From assembly GCF_018614195.1 (NCBI RefSeq), contig NZ_JAGGOT010000013.1, forward strand, positions 124,339 through 188,338: a stretch of 64,000 nt of DNA. Direction: 5' to 3'. Both the position numbers and the translations under genes were made by a program. Below the pieces are notes generated by a model. It was not told the DNA's origin. It saw only the letters and a list, made by a program, of their open reading frames with translations, and ran no database searches. Positions 23,942 to 32,704 of the stretch are shown piece after piece. This stretch comes from Streptomyces sp. ISL-43 (lineage in GTDB: Bacteria; Actinomycetota; Actinomycetes; Streptomycetales; Streptomycetaceae). The stretch's first letter is position 1; every line of letters starts with the position of its first letter.

Positions 23942-24741
23942 AGGCCACGGGGGAGCTCGAACAGCTGTTGGCCCACGGGGAGCTCACCGTCGTCGGCCGG
24001 ATCCGCGAGGCGTCCAACGCCGTCCTGCGGTGCACGGTCTCGCGCGGCGGCGTCAGCGCCGACTGCGTCTACAAGCCGGTCAAGGGCGAGCGCCCGCTGT
24101 GGGACTTCCCCGACGGGAACCTCGCCCAGCGCGAGGTCGCCACCTACCTGGTCTCCGAGGCCACCGGCTGGGGGCTGGTGCCCCCGACCGTGCTGCGCGA
24201 CGGCCCGTACGGCGAGGGCATGGTCCAGCAGTGGATCGAGACGGGGGAGTCCCCCGAGGCTGGACTGCTCGCGCTCGTGGAGGGCGAGGAAGCCGGCGAG
24301 GGCTGGCGGCCCGTCGCCTTCGCCGAGGTCGGCGAGGGCCGCACCGCGCTCCTCGTCCACGCCGACGACGAGCGGCTGCGCCGGCTCTCCGTCCTCGATG
24401 CCGTGATCAACAACGGCGACCGCAAGGGCGGCCACCTGCTGCCCGCGCCCGACGGGCGGCTCTACGGCATCGACCACGGAGTGACCTTCCACACCGAGGA
24501 CAAGCTCCGGACCCTGCTGTGGGGCTGGGCGGGGGAGCCGCTGACCGAGGAAGCGCGGTCCGTGCTGGCCGCCCTGGAGGCCGCACTGGCCACAGGAGAG
24601 CCCCTCGCCACCCGGCTGGCGGAACTGGTCACCACCGCCGAGCTGGCCGCCGTACGGGCCCGGGTGGCCCTGCTGCTGCGCACCGGGACGCACCCGCTGC
24701 CGTCGGGGCAGTGGCCCGCGATCCCTTGGCCGCCCGTCTGA
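23938..24741 (+). CDS. SCO1664 family protein (PI3/PI4-kinase-like fold)
   Basis: A 267-residue protein starting at GTG 23938, overlapping the DUF3090 stop by 4 nt. It resembles a minimal phosphatidylinositol-kinase/HipA-like catalytic core: [12 protein letters not shown] strand, [15 protein letters not shown] (lysine strand), and the catalytic loop [17 protein letters not shown] with metal-binding [10 protein letters not shown] (about 158-185). The substrate is unknown. Its linkage to a phosphatase of the histidine family suggests an opposing kinase/phosphatase pair, which is inference. A promoter for mshC lies in the following 110 nt. Confidence 0.8.
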   Translation: MKATGELEQLLAHGELTVVGRIREASNAVLRCTVSRGGVSADCVYKPVKGERPLWDFPDGNLAQREVATYLVSEATGWGLVPPTVLRDGPYGEGMVQQWIETGESPEAGLLALVEGEEAGEGWRPVAFAEVGEGRTALLVHADDERLRRLSVLDAVINNGDRKGGHLLPAPDGRLYGIDHGVTFHTEDKLRTLLWGWAGEPLTEEARSVLAALEAALATGEPLATRLAELVTTAELAAVRARVALLLRTGTHPLPSGQWPAIPWPPV

Positions 24742-24851
24742 GACGGCGCGGTGCCGCAGGCATAGAACCGGCCACGGCGCAAGAGTGCCGATCAAGACAA
24801 CAGTGCAGGTCCGGTTCGTTTTCGGAACACCCGTCCGGTTACGCTCGACGC

Positions 24852-26081
24852 ATGCATGCCTGGCCCGCTTCTGAGGTCCCCGCCCTGCCTGGCAAGGGCC
24901 GCGACCTCCAGATCCACGACACCGCGACCCAAGGGACGATCACCCTCGCCCCCGGTCCCGTCGCCCGAATCTACGTCTGCGGGATCACCCCGTACGACGC
25001 GACCCACATCGGTCACGCGGCGACCTACAACGCGTTCGACCTCGTACAGCGCGTGTGGCTCGACACCAAGCGGCAGGTTCTGTACGTCCAGAACGTCACG
25101 GACGTGGACGACCCGCTGCTCGAGCGGGCACTGCGCGACAACAAGGACTGGACCGAGCTCGCCGAAAGCGAGACCGCGCTCTTCCGCGAGGACATGACCG
25201 CCCTGCGGATGCTGCCGCCGCAGCACTACATCGGCGCCGTCGAGGCCATACCCGGCATCGTGCCGCTGGTCGAGCGGCTGCGGGACGCGGGCGCCGCCTA
25301 CGAGCTCGACGGCGACGTCTACTTCTCGGTCGAGTCCGACCCGAACTTCGGCAAGGTCTCCAACCTGGACGCCGAGGCCATGCGGCTTCTCTCCGCCGAG
25401 CGGGGCGGCGACCCCGACCGCGCGGGCAAGAAGAACCCCCTCGACCCGATGCTGTGGATGGCCGCGCGTCCGGGCGAGCCCAGCTGGGACGGAGCCTCGC
25501 TGGGCCGCGGCCGGCCCGGCTGGCACATCGAGTGCGTCGCCATCGCCCTCGACCACCTGGGGATGACCTTCGACATCCAGGGCGGCGGCTCCGACCTCGC
25601 CTTCCCGCACCACGAGATGGGCGCCTCGCACGCGCAGGTACTGACGGGCGAGTTCCCGATGGCCAAGGCGTACGTACACGCCGGCATGGTCGCGCTGCAC
25701 GGCGAGAAGATGTCGAAGTCCAAGGGCAACCTGGTCTTCGTATCCGCCCTGCGGCGGGCCGGGGTGGACCCGGCGGCGATCCGCCTGGCCCTGCTCTCCC
25801 ACCACTACCGCGCCGACTGGGAGTGGACGGACGACGTCCTCGCCGAGGCGGTGGCCCGCCTGGAGCGCTGGCGCGCGGCCGTCTCCCGCCCGGACGGCAT
25901 CGCGGCCGACGCCCTGGTCGAAGAGGTCCGAGAGGCCCTCGCCAACGACCTGGACGCCCCCGCCGCACTGGCGGCCGTGGACCGCTGGGTCGAGCTCCAG
26001 ATCGCCACCGACGGCGACGACGAGTCCGCCCCCGGCCTGGTCTCCCGCACGGTCGACGCCCTCCTGGGCGTGGCCCTGTAG
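24852..26081 (+). CDS. mshC: cysteine--1-D-myo-inosityl 2-amino-2-deoxy-alpha-D-glucopyranoside ligase
   Basis: ATP-dependent enzyme (409 aa) that joins cysteine to GlcN-inositol, the third main step of mycothiol synthesis. It derives from cysteinyl-tRNA synthetase and shows the class I signatures [20 protein letters not shown] (Cys zinc ligand and HIGH-like motif, about 38-57), [15 protein letters not shown] (zinc Cys), [12 protein letters not shown] and KMSKSKGN (about 287-294). The tRNA-binding C-terminus of CysRS is missing, as expected for MshC. TACGCT ends 6 nt before the ATG, suggesting a leaderless mRNA. It ends at a 25-bp inverted repeat shared with the PAC2 gene. Confidence 0.96.
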   Translation: MHAWPASEVPALPGKGRDLQIHDTATQGTITLAPGPVARIYVCGITPYDATHIGHAATYNAFDLVQRVWLDTKRQVLYVQNVTDVDDPLLERALRDNKDWTELAESETALFREDMTALRMLPPQHYIGAVEAIPGIVPLVERLRDAGAAYELDGDVYFSVESDPNFGKVSNLDAEAMRLLSAERGGDPDRAGKKNPLDPMLWMAARPGEPSWDGASLGRGRPGWHIECVAIALDHLGMTFDIQGGGSDLAFPHHEMGASHAQVLTGEFPMAKAYVHAGMVALHGEKMSKSKGNLVFVSALRRAGVDPAAIRLALLSHHYRADWEWTDDVLAEAVARLERWRAAVSRPDGIAADALVEEVREALANDLDAPAALAAVDRWVELQIATDGDDESAPGLVSRTVDALLGVAL

Positions 26082-26123
26082 CCCCCGGCGGACCGGTAGC
26101 CCGGCGGCACCGCAGCCGCCACC

Positions 26124-26175
26124 CGCGTACGGCGACGCCCCCCGGCCCTCGGGCCGGGGGGCGTCGCCGTACGCG
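26124..26175. terminator. 25-bp perfect inverted repeat, bidirectional terminator
   Basis: Arms 26124-26148 and 26151-26175 are perfectly complementary with only TC between. They lie between the converging mshC and PAC2 genes. There is no U-tract on either side, as usual in streptomycetes. Confidence 0.85.
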
Positions 26176-26188
26176 CGGCAGGGCCGCT

Positions 26189-27181
26189 CTACGCCTCCGG
26201 GGCGTCGTCCCCCTCCGGAGCCGCCGGCCCGTCCGCGGACGGGGGCTCCGGCTCCGGCTTGCGCTTCGGCGGGCGGGTCAGGCCGCTGGAAGTGTCCCGC
26301 AGGTACGAACCGTCGCCCGGCTCGGGCGCAGGCCCCGCCGCCGGATCCCGGCGCCGCAAGTAGCGCTCGAACTCCCGGGCGATGGCGTCGCCCGAGGCCT
26401 CCGGCAGGTCGGCCGTGTCGCGGGCTTCCTCCAGCGTCTGGACGTACTCCGCCACCTCGCTGTCCTCGGCCGCCAGTTGGTCCACGCCCAGCTGCCACGC
26501 CCGCGCGTCCTCGGGGAGTTCGCCCAGCGGGATCCGGATGTCGATCAGATCCTCCAGACGGTTGAGCAGCGCCAGCGTCGCCTTCGGGTTCGGCGGCTGG
26601 GAGACGTAGTGCGGCACCGCCGCCCACAGGGACACCGCCGGCACCCCGGCATGGGTGCAGGCCTCCTGCAGGATGCCCACGATCCCCGTCGGACCCTCGT
26701 ACTTCGTCTCCTCCAGGTCCATCGTCCGCGCCAGATCCGCGTCCGACGTCACCCCGCTGACCGGCACGGGGCGCGTGTGCGGGGTGTCACCGAGCAGCGC
26801 CCCCAGGATGACGACCATCTCCACGCCCAGCTCATGGGCGAAGCCGAGGATCTCGTTGCAGAACGACCGCCACCGCATGGACGGTTCGATCCCCCGCACC
26901 AGCACCAGGTCGCGCGGCTTGGCGCCGCCGATCCGGACCACCGACAGCCGGGTCGTCGGCCACGTGATCTTCCGTACCCCGTTGTCCAGCCACACCGTCG
27001 GCCGGTTGACCTGGAAGTCGTAGTAGTCCTCGGCGTCCAGAGCCGCGAAGACCTCGCCCTTCCACTCCCGGTCCAGGTGCGCGACCGCACCGGAGGCCGC
27101 GTCACCCGCGTCGTTCCAGCCCTCGAACGCGGCCACCATGACCGGGTCGATCAGCTCGGGCATGCCCTCAAGCTCGATCAC
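26189..27181 (-). CDS. PAC2 family protein
   Basis: A 330-residue protein starting at GTG 27181 (IELEGMPELIDPVMVAAFEGWNDAG). It has the PAC2 alpha/beta domain (about 1-230) with VLVRGIEPSMRWRSFC and VVILGALLGDTPHTRPVPV, then an acidic/Pro-rich tail. The domain is named after a eukaryotic proteasome-assembly chaperone; actinobacterial members have no proven role. It is co-located in the same chromosomal arm segment with the proteasome genes some 19 kb away, but not in their operon. Confidence 0.87.
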   Translation of the reverse strand: MIELEGMPELIDPVMVAAFEGWNDAGDAASGAVAHLDREWKGEVFAALDAEDYYDFQVNRPTVWLDNGVRKITWPTTRLSVVRIGGAKPRDLVLVRGIEPSMRWRSFCNEILGFAHELGVEMVVILGALLGDTPHTRPVPVSGVTSDADLARTMDLEETKYEGPTGIVGILQEACTHAGVPAVSLWAAVPHYVSQPPNPKATLALLNRLEDLIDIRIPLGELPEDARAWQLGVDQLAAEDSEVAEYVQTLEEARDTADLPEASGDAIAREFERYLRRRDPAAGPAPEPGDGSYLRDTSSGLTRPPKRKPEPEPPSADGPAAPEGDDAPEA

Positions 27182-27257
27182 CCAGGTCTCCTTCCGAAGT
27201 TCCCTTGCGTACGTGGGTCAGCCTAAGCCTTGATACGACGCCAACCACAGCCCACGA

Positions 27258-27291
27258 CAGAGGGGCGGTTCCCCTCGGAACCGCCCCTCTG
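27258..27291 (-). terminator. terminator of the glycerol operon
   Basis: Perfect 15-bp stem CAGAGGGGCGGTTCC / GGAACCGCCCCTCTG with a 4-nt loop, 18 nt beyond the glpD stop. Confidence 0.85.
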
Positions 27292-27308
27292 CCCGCCTGC
27301 ACGACCGG

Positions 27309-28916
27309 TTATGCCTTGTCGGCCAGCATCTCCTCGACCCGGCCGCGCACTTCCGCGCTGTCCAGACCGCGAACCGTGACCGTCGTACGGCGCCGCAGCA
27401 CGTCGTCGGCCGTCTCGGCCCACTCGTTGTCCCGGGCGTAGGCGACCTGCGCCCAGATCTCCGGACCGTCCGGGTGGATGCGCTCGGCCAGCGCCGGGTT
27501 CTCGTTCGCGAGCCGCGCGATGTCGAAGGCAAGCGAGCCGTAGTGCGAAGCCAGGTGGCGCGCGGTCAGCGGGTCCATCCGGGAGCCCGGCTCGCGGTCC
27601 ACGAGCAGCCGGTGCGCCACCGCGTTCGGGTTGGCGACGCCGGGCAGCGCGATCCGGCGTACGAGGGACTTCACCGGCTCCATGTCCTCGGTCAGCGGGC
27701 TGCCCGGGAGCTTGGCCAGCTTGTCCATGACCACGCGGCCGATGTGCCGGTACGTCGTCCACTTGCCGCCGGCCACCGACAGCATGCCGCCCGCGCCCTC
27801 GGAGACGACCGTCTCGCGCTTGGCCTTCTCGACCCCGCCGGGACCGCCCGGCAGCACCCGAAGGCCCGCGAAGGCGTACGTCATCAGCGAGCGGTCCAGA
27901 TCGGCGTCCTTCACCGAGAAGGCCGCCTCGTCCAGGATCTGCTGGATGTCGGCCTCGGTGGCGCGCACGTCCGCCGGGTCGCCCTCGTACGCCTCGTCGG
28001 TGGTGCCCAGCAGCAGCTGGTCCTCCCACGGCAGGGCGAAGGTGATGCGGTACTTGTCGATCGGGGTGGCCATGGCCGCCTTCCACGGCGACTTGCGCTT
28101 CATCACGATGTGCGCGCCCTTGGACAGCCGGATGGACGGCATCGAGTGCTTGTCCTCCATGCGCCGCAGGTGGTCCACCCACGGGCCGGTGGCGTTGAGC
28201 ACGACGCGCGCGTCCACACCGAACTCGGTGCCGTCGAGACGGTCCTTGAGCTCGGCGCCGGAGACCCGGCCGCGCGTCATGCGCAGACCGGTGACCTCGG
28301 CGTGGTTCAGGACGACCGCGCCGGACTCGACGGCCGCGCGGACCGTCATGACGGCGACGCGCGAGTCGTTCATCTGGTGGTCGTAGTAGACGGCGACGGC
28401 CTTGAGGTTGTCCGTCTTCAGACCCGGGTTGTCGGCGGCGGCACGGGCCGGAGAAATGATCTTGCCTATGCCGTCGCCGAAGGCGGAGAGCGCCGAGTAC
28501 GCGAACACGCCCGCGCCCAGCTTCGCGGCGCCGACCGGGCCGCCCTTGTACACCGGGAGGTAGAAGGTGAGCGGGTTGACCAGGTGCGGGGCCACGTCCT
28601 TGGCCAGCACCCGGCGCTCGTGGTGGTTCTCGGCGACCAGCTTGACCGAACCGGTCTGCAGGTAGCGCAGACCGCCGTGGACGAGCTTGGAGGAAGCGGA
28701 GGAAGTGGCGCCGGCGAAGTCGCCGGCGTCCACCATCGCGACCCGCAGCCCCGACTGCGCGGCGTGCCAGGCCACCGAGGTGCCCAGGATTCCACCGCCG
28801 ATGACCAGCAGGTCGTACGTGGCCTTCGCCAGCTGCTCACGGGTCTCGGCGCGGCTCGCGTTCGAACCGGCGGTCGGGTGCGTACCCAGGGTGGGAACGC
28901 GCTGCAGGGTGCTCAT
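27309..28916 (-). CDS. glpD: glycerol-3-phosphate dehydrogenase (FAD-dependent)
   Basis: Membrane-associated flavoenzyme (535 aa) that oxidises sn-glycerol 3-phosphate to dihydroxyacetone phosphate. It has the FAD motif YDLLVIGGGILGTSVAW (about 33-49), VDAGDFAGATSSASSKLVHG with substrate-site residues (about 61-80), VVLNATGPWVDHLR, and the C-terminal helical domain of the DAO/GlpD_C type (SHYGSLAFDIARLANENP). It is the last gene of the glpF-glpK-glpD operon (gylB in older Streptomyces naming), 44 nt after glpK. Confidence 0.96.
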   Translation of the reverse strand: MSTLQRVPTLGTHPTAGSNASRAETREQLAKATYDLLVIGGGILGTSVAWHAAQSGLRVAMVDAGDFAGATSSASSKLVHGGLRYLQTGSVKLVAENHHERRVLAKDVAPHLVNPLTFYLPVYKGGPVGAAKLGAGVFAYSALSAFGDGIGKIISPARAAADNPGLKTDNLKAVAVYYDHQMNDSRVAVMTVRAAVESGAVVLNHAEVTGLRMTRGRVSGAELKDRLDGTEFGVDARVVLNATGPWVDHLRRMEDKHSMPSIRLSKGAHIVMKRKSPWKAAMATPIDKYRITFALPWEDQLLLGTTDEAYEGDPADVRATEADIQQILDEAAFSVKDADLDRSLMTYAFAGLRVLPGGPGGVEKAKRETVVSEGAGGMLSVAGGKWTTYRHIGRVVMDKLAKLPGSPLTEDMEPVKSLVRRIALPGVANPNAVAHRLLVDREPGSRMDPLTARHLASHYGSLAFDIARLANENPALAERIHPDGPEIWAQVAYARDNEWAETADDVLRRRTTVTVRGLDSAEVRGRVEEMLADKA

Positions 28917-28960
28917 ATCCGTTGACTCCTACTTACTCGTCGATTGCGCCGGCCGTGCGG

Positions 28961-30487
28961 TCAGCTGGCGTCTTCGTCGTCGATCCAGCCCATCGACCGC
29001 TCCACGGCCTTGAGCCAGCTCTTGTACTCGCGCTCCCGCTGCTCGGCGGGCATCCGCGGGGTCCACTCCGCCGCGCGGCGCCAGTTGGCGCGCAGGGCGT
29101 CGGTGTCGGGCCAGAAGCCGACGGCCAGGCCGGCGGCGTAGGCGGCGCCGAGGCAGGTGGTCTCGGCGACCATCGGGCGCACCACGGGGGCGTCCAGGAA
29201 GTCCGAGAGCGTCTGCATCAGCAGGTTGTTGGAGGTCATGCCGCCGTCGACCTTGAGGGCGGCGAGCTCGACGCCCGAGTCCTTGGTCATGGCGTCGGTG
29301 ATCTCGCGGGTCTGCCAGGCGGTGGCCTCCAGGACGGCACGGGCGATGTGCGCCTTGGTGACGTACCGGGTGAGGCCGGTGATCACACCGCGGGCGTCGG
29401 AGCGCCAGTACGGGGCGAACAGGCCGGAGAAGGCCGGCACGAAGTACGCGCCGCCGTTGTCCTCGACGGAGGAGGCCAGCGTCTCGATCTCGGCCGCGGA
29501 CTTGATCAGGCCCATCTGGTCGCGCATCCACTGGACGAGCGAGCCGGTGACGGCGATGGAGCCCTCCAGCGCGTAGACCGGCTGCTGGTCGCCGATCTGG
29601 TAGCCGACCGTGGTCAGCAGGCCGCTGTAGGAGTTGATGATCTTGTCGCCGGTGTTCATCAGCATGAACGTGCCGGTGCCGTACGTGGACTTCGCCTCGC
29701 CCTCGGCGAAACAGGTCTGCCCGAACAGCGCGGCCTGCTGGTCGCCGAGCGCCGAGGCGACCGGGACACCGGCGAGGACGCCCTCCTTGACGTGGCCGTA
29801 GACCTCGGCGGAGGACTTGATCTCCGGGAGGACGTTGAGCGGCACGTCCATGGACTCGGCGATCTTGTCGTCCCAGGCCAGGGTGTGCAGGTTCATCAGC
29901 ATGGTGCGCGAGGCGTTGGTGACGTCGGTGACGTGCACACCGCCCTGGGCGCCGCCGGTGAGGTTCCAGATGACCCAGGAGTCCATGGTGCCGAAGAGGA
30001 TGTCCCCGGCCTCGGCGCGCTCGCGCAGGCCCTCGACGTTGTCGAGCAGCCAGCGGACCTTGGGGCCGGCGAAGTAGCTCGCCAGCGGCAGGCCGGTCTC
30101 GCGGCGGAAGCGGTCCTGGCCGACGTTGCGGCCGAGCTCCTTGCACAGGGCGTCGGTGCGGGTGTCCTGCCAGACCAGCGCGTTGTGGACCGGCTCGCCG
30201 GTGTTCTTGTCCCACAGCAGGGTGGTCTCGCGCTGGTTGGTGATGCCGACGGCCTTGACGTCCGCGGCGGTGATCTCCGCCTTGGCGATGGCTCCGGCGA
30301 CGACCTCCTGGACGTTGGTCCAGATCTCGGCGGCGTCGTGCTCGACCCAGCCCGGCTTCGGGAAGATCTGCTCGTGCTCCTTCTGGTCGACGGCGACGAT
30401 GCGGCCGTCGCGGTCGAAGACGATGCAGCGGGAGGAGGTGGTGCCCTGGTCGATCGCGGCGATGAAGGGGCCGGTGCTGCTGGTCAT
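28961..30487 (-). CDS. glpK: glycerol kinase
   Basis: FGGY-family kinase (508 aa) that phosphorylates glycerol with ATP. The N-terminal phosphate motif is [18 protein letters not shown] (about 7-24). Substrate contacts lie in NQRETT and [14 protein letters not shown], the family signature in [12 protein letters not shown], and the second-lobe motif in [20 protein letters not shown] ribosome site precedes the ATG. It is the middle gene of the glycerol operon, following glpF by 77 nt. Confidence 0.97.
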   Translation of the reverse strand: MTSSTGPFIAAIDQGTTSSRCIVFDRDGRIVAVDQKEHEQIFPKPGWVEHDAAEIWTNVQEVVAGAIAKAEITAADVKAVGITNQRETTLLWDKNTGEPVHNALVWQDTRTDALCKELGRNVGQDRFRRETGLPLASYFAGPKVRWLLDNVEGLRERAEAGDILFGTMDSWVIWNLTGGAQGGVHVTDVTNASRTMLMNLHTLAWDDKIAESMDVPLNVLPEIKSSAEVYGHVKEGVLAGVPVASALGDQQAALFGQTCFAEGEAKSTYGTGTFMLMNTGDKIINSYSGLLTTVGYQIGDQQPVYALEGSIAVTGSLVQWMRDQMGLIKSAAEIETLASSVEDNGGAYFVPAFSGLFAPYWRSDARGVITGLTRYVTKAHIARAVLEATAWQTREITDAMTKDSGVELAALKVDGGMTSNNLLMQTLSDFLDAPVVRPMVAETTCLGAAYAAGLAVGFWPDTDALRANWRRAAEWTPRMPAEQREREYKSWLKAVERSMGWIDDEDAS

Positions 30488-30564
30488 GGTGGCTGCTCCT
30501 GGCAGGTGTCGTGGTAGGCGGAATCAGAATGGCGGTGCGGGTGGTGCCGTGGTGCCGATGCTGA

Positions 30565-31347
30565 TCAGGCGAACGCGATGTTGTACAGACCGCCGGCGAG
30601 CGCGGCACCCGCGAGGGGGCCGAGCACCGGGATCCAGGAGTAGCTCCAGTCCGAGCCGCCCTTGTTGGGCAGCGGCAGCAGGGAGTGGACGATGCGCGGG
30701 CCGAGGTCGCGGACCGGGTTGATGGCGTAGCCGGTCGGGCCGCCGAGCGACAGGCCGATGCCGACGACCACGAACGAGGTGATCAGGACGCCGATGACAC
30801 CGAGGCCCTTGCCGTCGTCCTGGAGGCCCTGGGTCAGGATGGCCAGGACCAGGACGGCGGTGCCGATGATCTCGGTGGTGAGGTTCTGGACCACGTTGCG
30901 GATCTCGGGGCCGGTGGAGAAGATCCCGAGCACCGGGCCGGCCACGTCGTGCGGGTGCGGGTCCTCGGGACCGAGCTTGGCGTCACGGATGTGCTCGGGG
31001 TCGGCCAGGTGAGCCCGGAACTGACCGTAGTAGGTGATCCACATCAGGACCGAGCCGATCATCGCGCCGAGGAGCTGGCCGGCGAAGTAGACCGGTACGT
31101 CGCTCCAGTCGCCGCTCTTGATCGCGAGGCCGACCGTGACGGCCGGGTTGAGGTGCGCACCGGAGAGCGGTGCGGACACGTAGGCGGCGATCAGGACGGC
31201 GAAACCCCAGCCGAAGGTGATCGCGAGCCAGCCAGCGCCGCGGGCCTTGGAGCTCTTGAGCGTCAGTGCGGCGCAGACGCCGCCGCCGAGGAGTGTGAGC
31301 AGGGCGGTACCGATGGTCTCGCCGATGAAGATGTCGGAGCTGGACAC
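30565..31347 (-). CDS. glpF: glycerol uptake facilitator (MIP/aquaglyceroporin)
   Basis: Channel protein (260 aa) for glycerol entry, with six membrane helices and two half-helices. The first NPA box is [15 protein letters not shown] (about 66-80). The second reads [14 protein letters not shown] (about 204-217), i.e. NPV in place of the usual NPA, with the aquaglyceroporin Asp-x-Gly-Pro-Arg context kept. It starts at GTG 31347. It is first gene of the operon, with a candidate GylR operator over its promoter about 130 nt upstream. Confidence 0.94.
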   Translation of the reverse strand: MSSSDIFIGETIGTALLTLLGGGVCAALTLKSSKARGAGWLAITFGWGFAVLIAAYVSAPLSGAHLNPAVTVGLAIKSGDWSDVPVYFAGQLLGAMIGSVLMWITYYGQFRAHLADPEHIRDAKLGPEDPHPHDVAGPVLGIFSTGPEIRNVVQNLTTEIIGTAVLVLAILTQGLQDDGKGLGVIGVLITSFVVVGIGLSLGGPTGYAINPVRDLGPRIVHSLLPLPNKGGSDWSYSWIPVLGPLAGAALAGGLYNIAFA

Positions 31348-31443
31348 CCGCGACTCCTTTGTCGTTCAGGGGTGGTGGGCCACCGGGTCCCTCCGGCGGT
31401 CCACACACTCGGTGAGTGCTGCACCGGTCCTTGGCCTTGCCAC

Positions 31444-31485
31444 ACCCTAACGCGTATTGCCGGTAGGTGTTCGGCAATGCCGACC
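31444..31485 (-). promoter_or_regulatory. glycerol operon promoter with candidate GylR operator
   Basis: Minus strand: -10 TAGGGT (31449-31444). The 17-bp dyad GGTCGGCA-T-TGCCGAAC (31485-31469) covers the -35 region. The same dyad occurs before gylR. An operator there fits repression relieved by glycerol 3-phosphate. Confidence 0.6.
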
Positions 31486-31604
31486 GATGAACGGCAGTTT
31501 TCCGCCAGGTGAAGCGGGCGTCAAGGGCTGGCCGGGCCAAGGGGCCGGATTGTTACCACTCGGTGCGATCGACCAAATCGGGCCATTGAGTGATCATAAA
31601 ACGC

Positions 31605-31647
31605 CAAAAACCACCCAGATGCCACATTGGGGCGGCGTCTGGGTGGT
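31605..31647 (-). terminator. gylR terminator
   Basis: Minus strand stem ACCACCCAGACGCC / GGCATCTGGGTGGT (one mismatch) followed by TTTTT, 29 nt past the gylR stop: a classic intrinsic terminator in a genome where U-tracts are rare. Confidence 0.88.
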
Positions 31648-31675
31648 CAGGGGAAAGCGATGGGGGTCGGCCGGA

Positions 31676-32443
31676 TCAGAACCGGCCCGCCCCGAGGTCG
31701 CGCGAAACAGCCCGCGCGCAGTCCCGTACGGACGCCACGAGGGACGCCCGGGGCTCCCCCGAGTCCCCGCACACCCGCTCCACAGCCCCCGCGACGGCCA
31801 CCGCGCCGACCGGCATCCTGCGCCGGTCGTGGATGGGGGCCGCCACCGAGGCGAGCCCGTCCCAGGTCTCCTCGATATCGCTGGCCCAGCCGCGCGCCCG
31901 GGTCAGCTCCAGGACCTCTTCGAAGGCGGCCCCGTCGGTGACCGTGCGGGGGGTGAACGCGTCCCGCTCCACCTCCAGGACCTGTGTGTGCGCCACCGGG
32001 TCGTACGCCGACAAGACCTTGCCCAGGGCCGTGGAGTGCAGCGGCTGCATGGCCCCGACCTCCAGGACCTGCCGGCTGTCGTCCGGCCTGAACACGTGGT
32101 GCATGATCAGCACCCCGCTCTTGTGGAGCACCCCCACGTAGACGCTCTCCCCGCTCGCGCGGGCCAGATCGTCCGTCCAGACGAGGGCGCGGGCCCGCAG
32201 CTCGTGGACGTCCAGATAGCTGTTGCCCAGGCGCAGCAGCTCCGCGCCGAGCTGGTAGCGGCCGGAGGCCGGGTCCTGCTCCACGAAACCCTCGGCCTGC
32301 AGCGTGCGCAGGATCCCGTGCGCCGTCCCCTTGGCCAGGCCCAGGGAAGAGGCCACGTCCGAGAGCCCCAGCCGGCGCTCGCCGCCCGCCAGGAGCCGCA
32401 GCATCGCAGCGGCTCGTTCGAGCGACTGGATGTTCCGTGCCAT
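31676..32443 (-). CDS. gylR: IclR family regulator of the glycerol operon
   Basis: A 255-residue transcription factor. The N-terminal winged helix-turn-helix IQSLERAAAMLRLLAGGERR...LSDVASSLGLAKGTAHGILR lies at about 5-48, and a C-terminal IclR effector domain at about 75-250 (YVGVLHKSGVLIMH, LHSTALGKVLSA, ASVAAPIHD). The ATG at 32443 has AGGAGG about 8 nt upstream. The length and location before glpFKD match GylR, the glycerol-3-phosphate-responsive repressor of streptomycetes. A palindrome at its own promoter suggests autoregulation. Confidence 0.92.
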   Translation of the reverse strand: MARNIQSLERAAAMLRLLAGGERRLGLSDVASSLGLAKGTAHGILRTLQAEGFVEQDPASGRYQLGAELLRLGNSYLDVHELRARALVWTDDLARASGESVYVGVLHKSGVLIMHHVFRPDDSRQVLEVGAMQPLHSTALGKVLSAYDPVAHTQVLEVERDAFTPRTVTDGAAFEEVLELTRARGWASDIEETWDGLASVAAPIHDRRRMPVGAVAVAGAVERVCGDSGEPRASLVASVRDCARAVSRDLGAGRF

Positions 32444-32465
32444 CGCGCAGCCTCCTGCTGACGTA

Positions 32466-32486
32466 GTTCGACAATGCTGAACACTA
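32466..32486 (-). promoter_or_regulatory. gylR promoter with candidate GylR operator
   Basis: Minus strand: -10 TAGTGT (32486-32481) immediately followed and overlapped by the 17-bp dyad GTTCAGCA-T-TGTCGAAC (32482-32466), about 20 nt upstream of the ATG, where it would cover the transcription start. It matches the glpF box at 14 of 17 positions. Confidence 0.55.
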
Positions 32487-32704
32487 TCGGTCGATGCCGA
32501 CATCTTGCATACGGGAAGGGTCCTGGTAAACGGGTCGGCCTGGATACCCCCGGCCGAAAGCCGCCACTCCCCGCGCACAGAATGCAGTCCGCCACGTGGG
32601 ACAGCCTCACCGAGGCCGGTTCCACGCGGTTACCCTGACCGCGTGCACCCTTGACACAGAGGGGGTGCAAAGCCGACAGCCGTCGCATCCCAGGGAGCAC
32701 AGTC

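Noticed and set aside
24742..24851. SigR-type (thiol-stress) promoter for mshC
   Set aside because: A GGAAC and a GTT occur but are only 9 nt apart, not the roughly 18 nt required.
32487..32704. B12 or SAM riboswitch upstream of metH
   Set aside because: Only a small GCACCC/GGGTGC hairpin is visible near 32642. No B12-box or SAM-type core was recognised.
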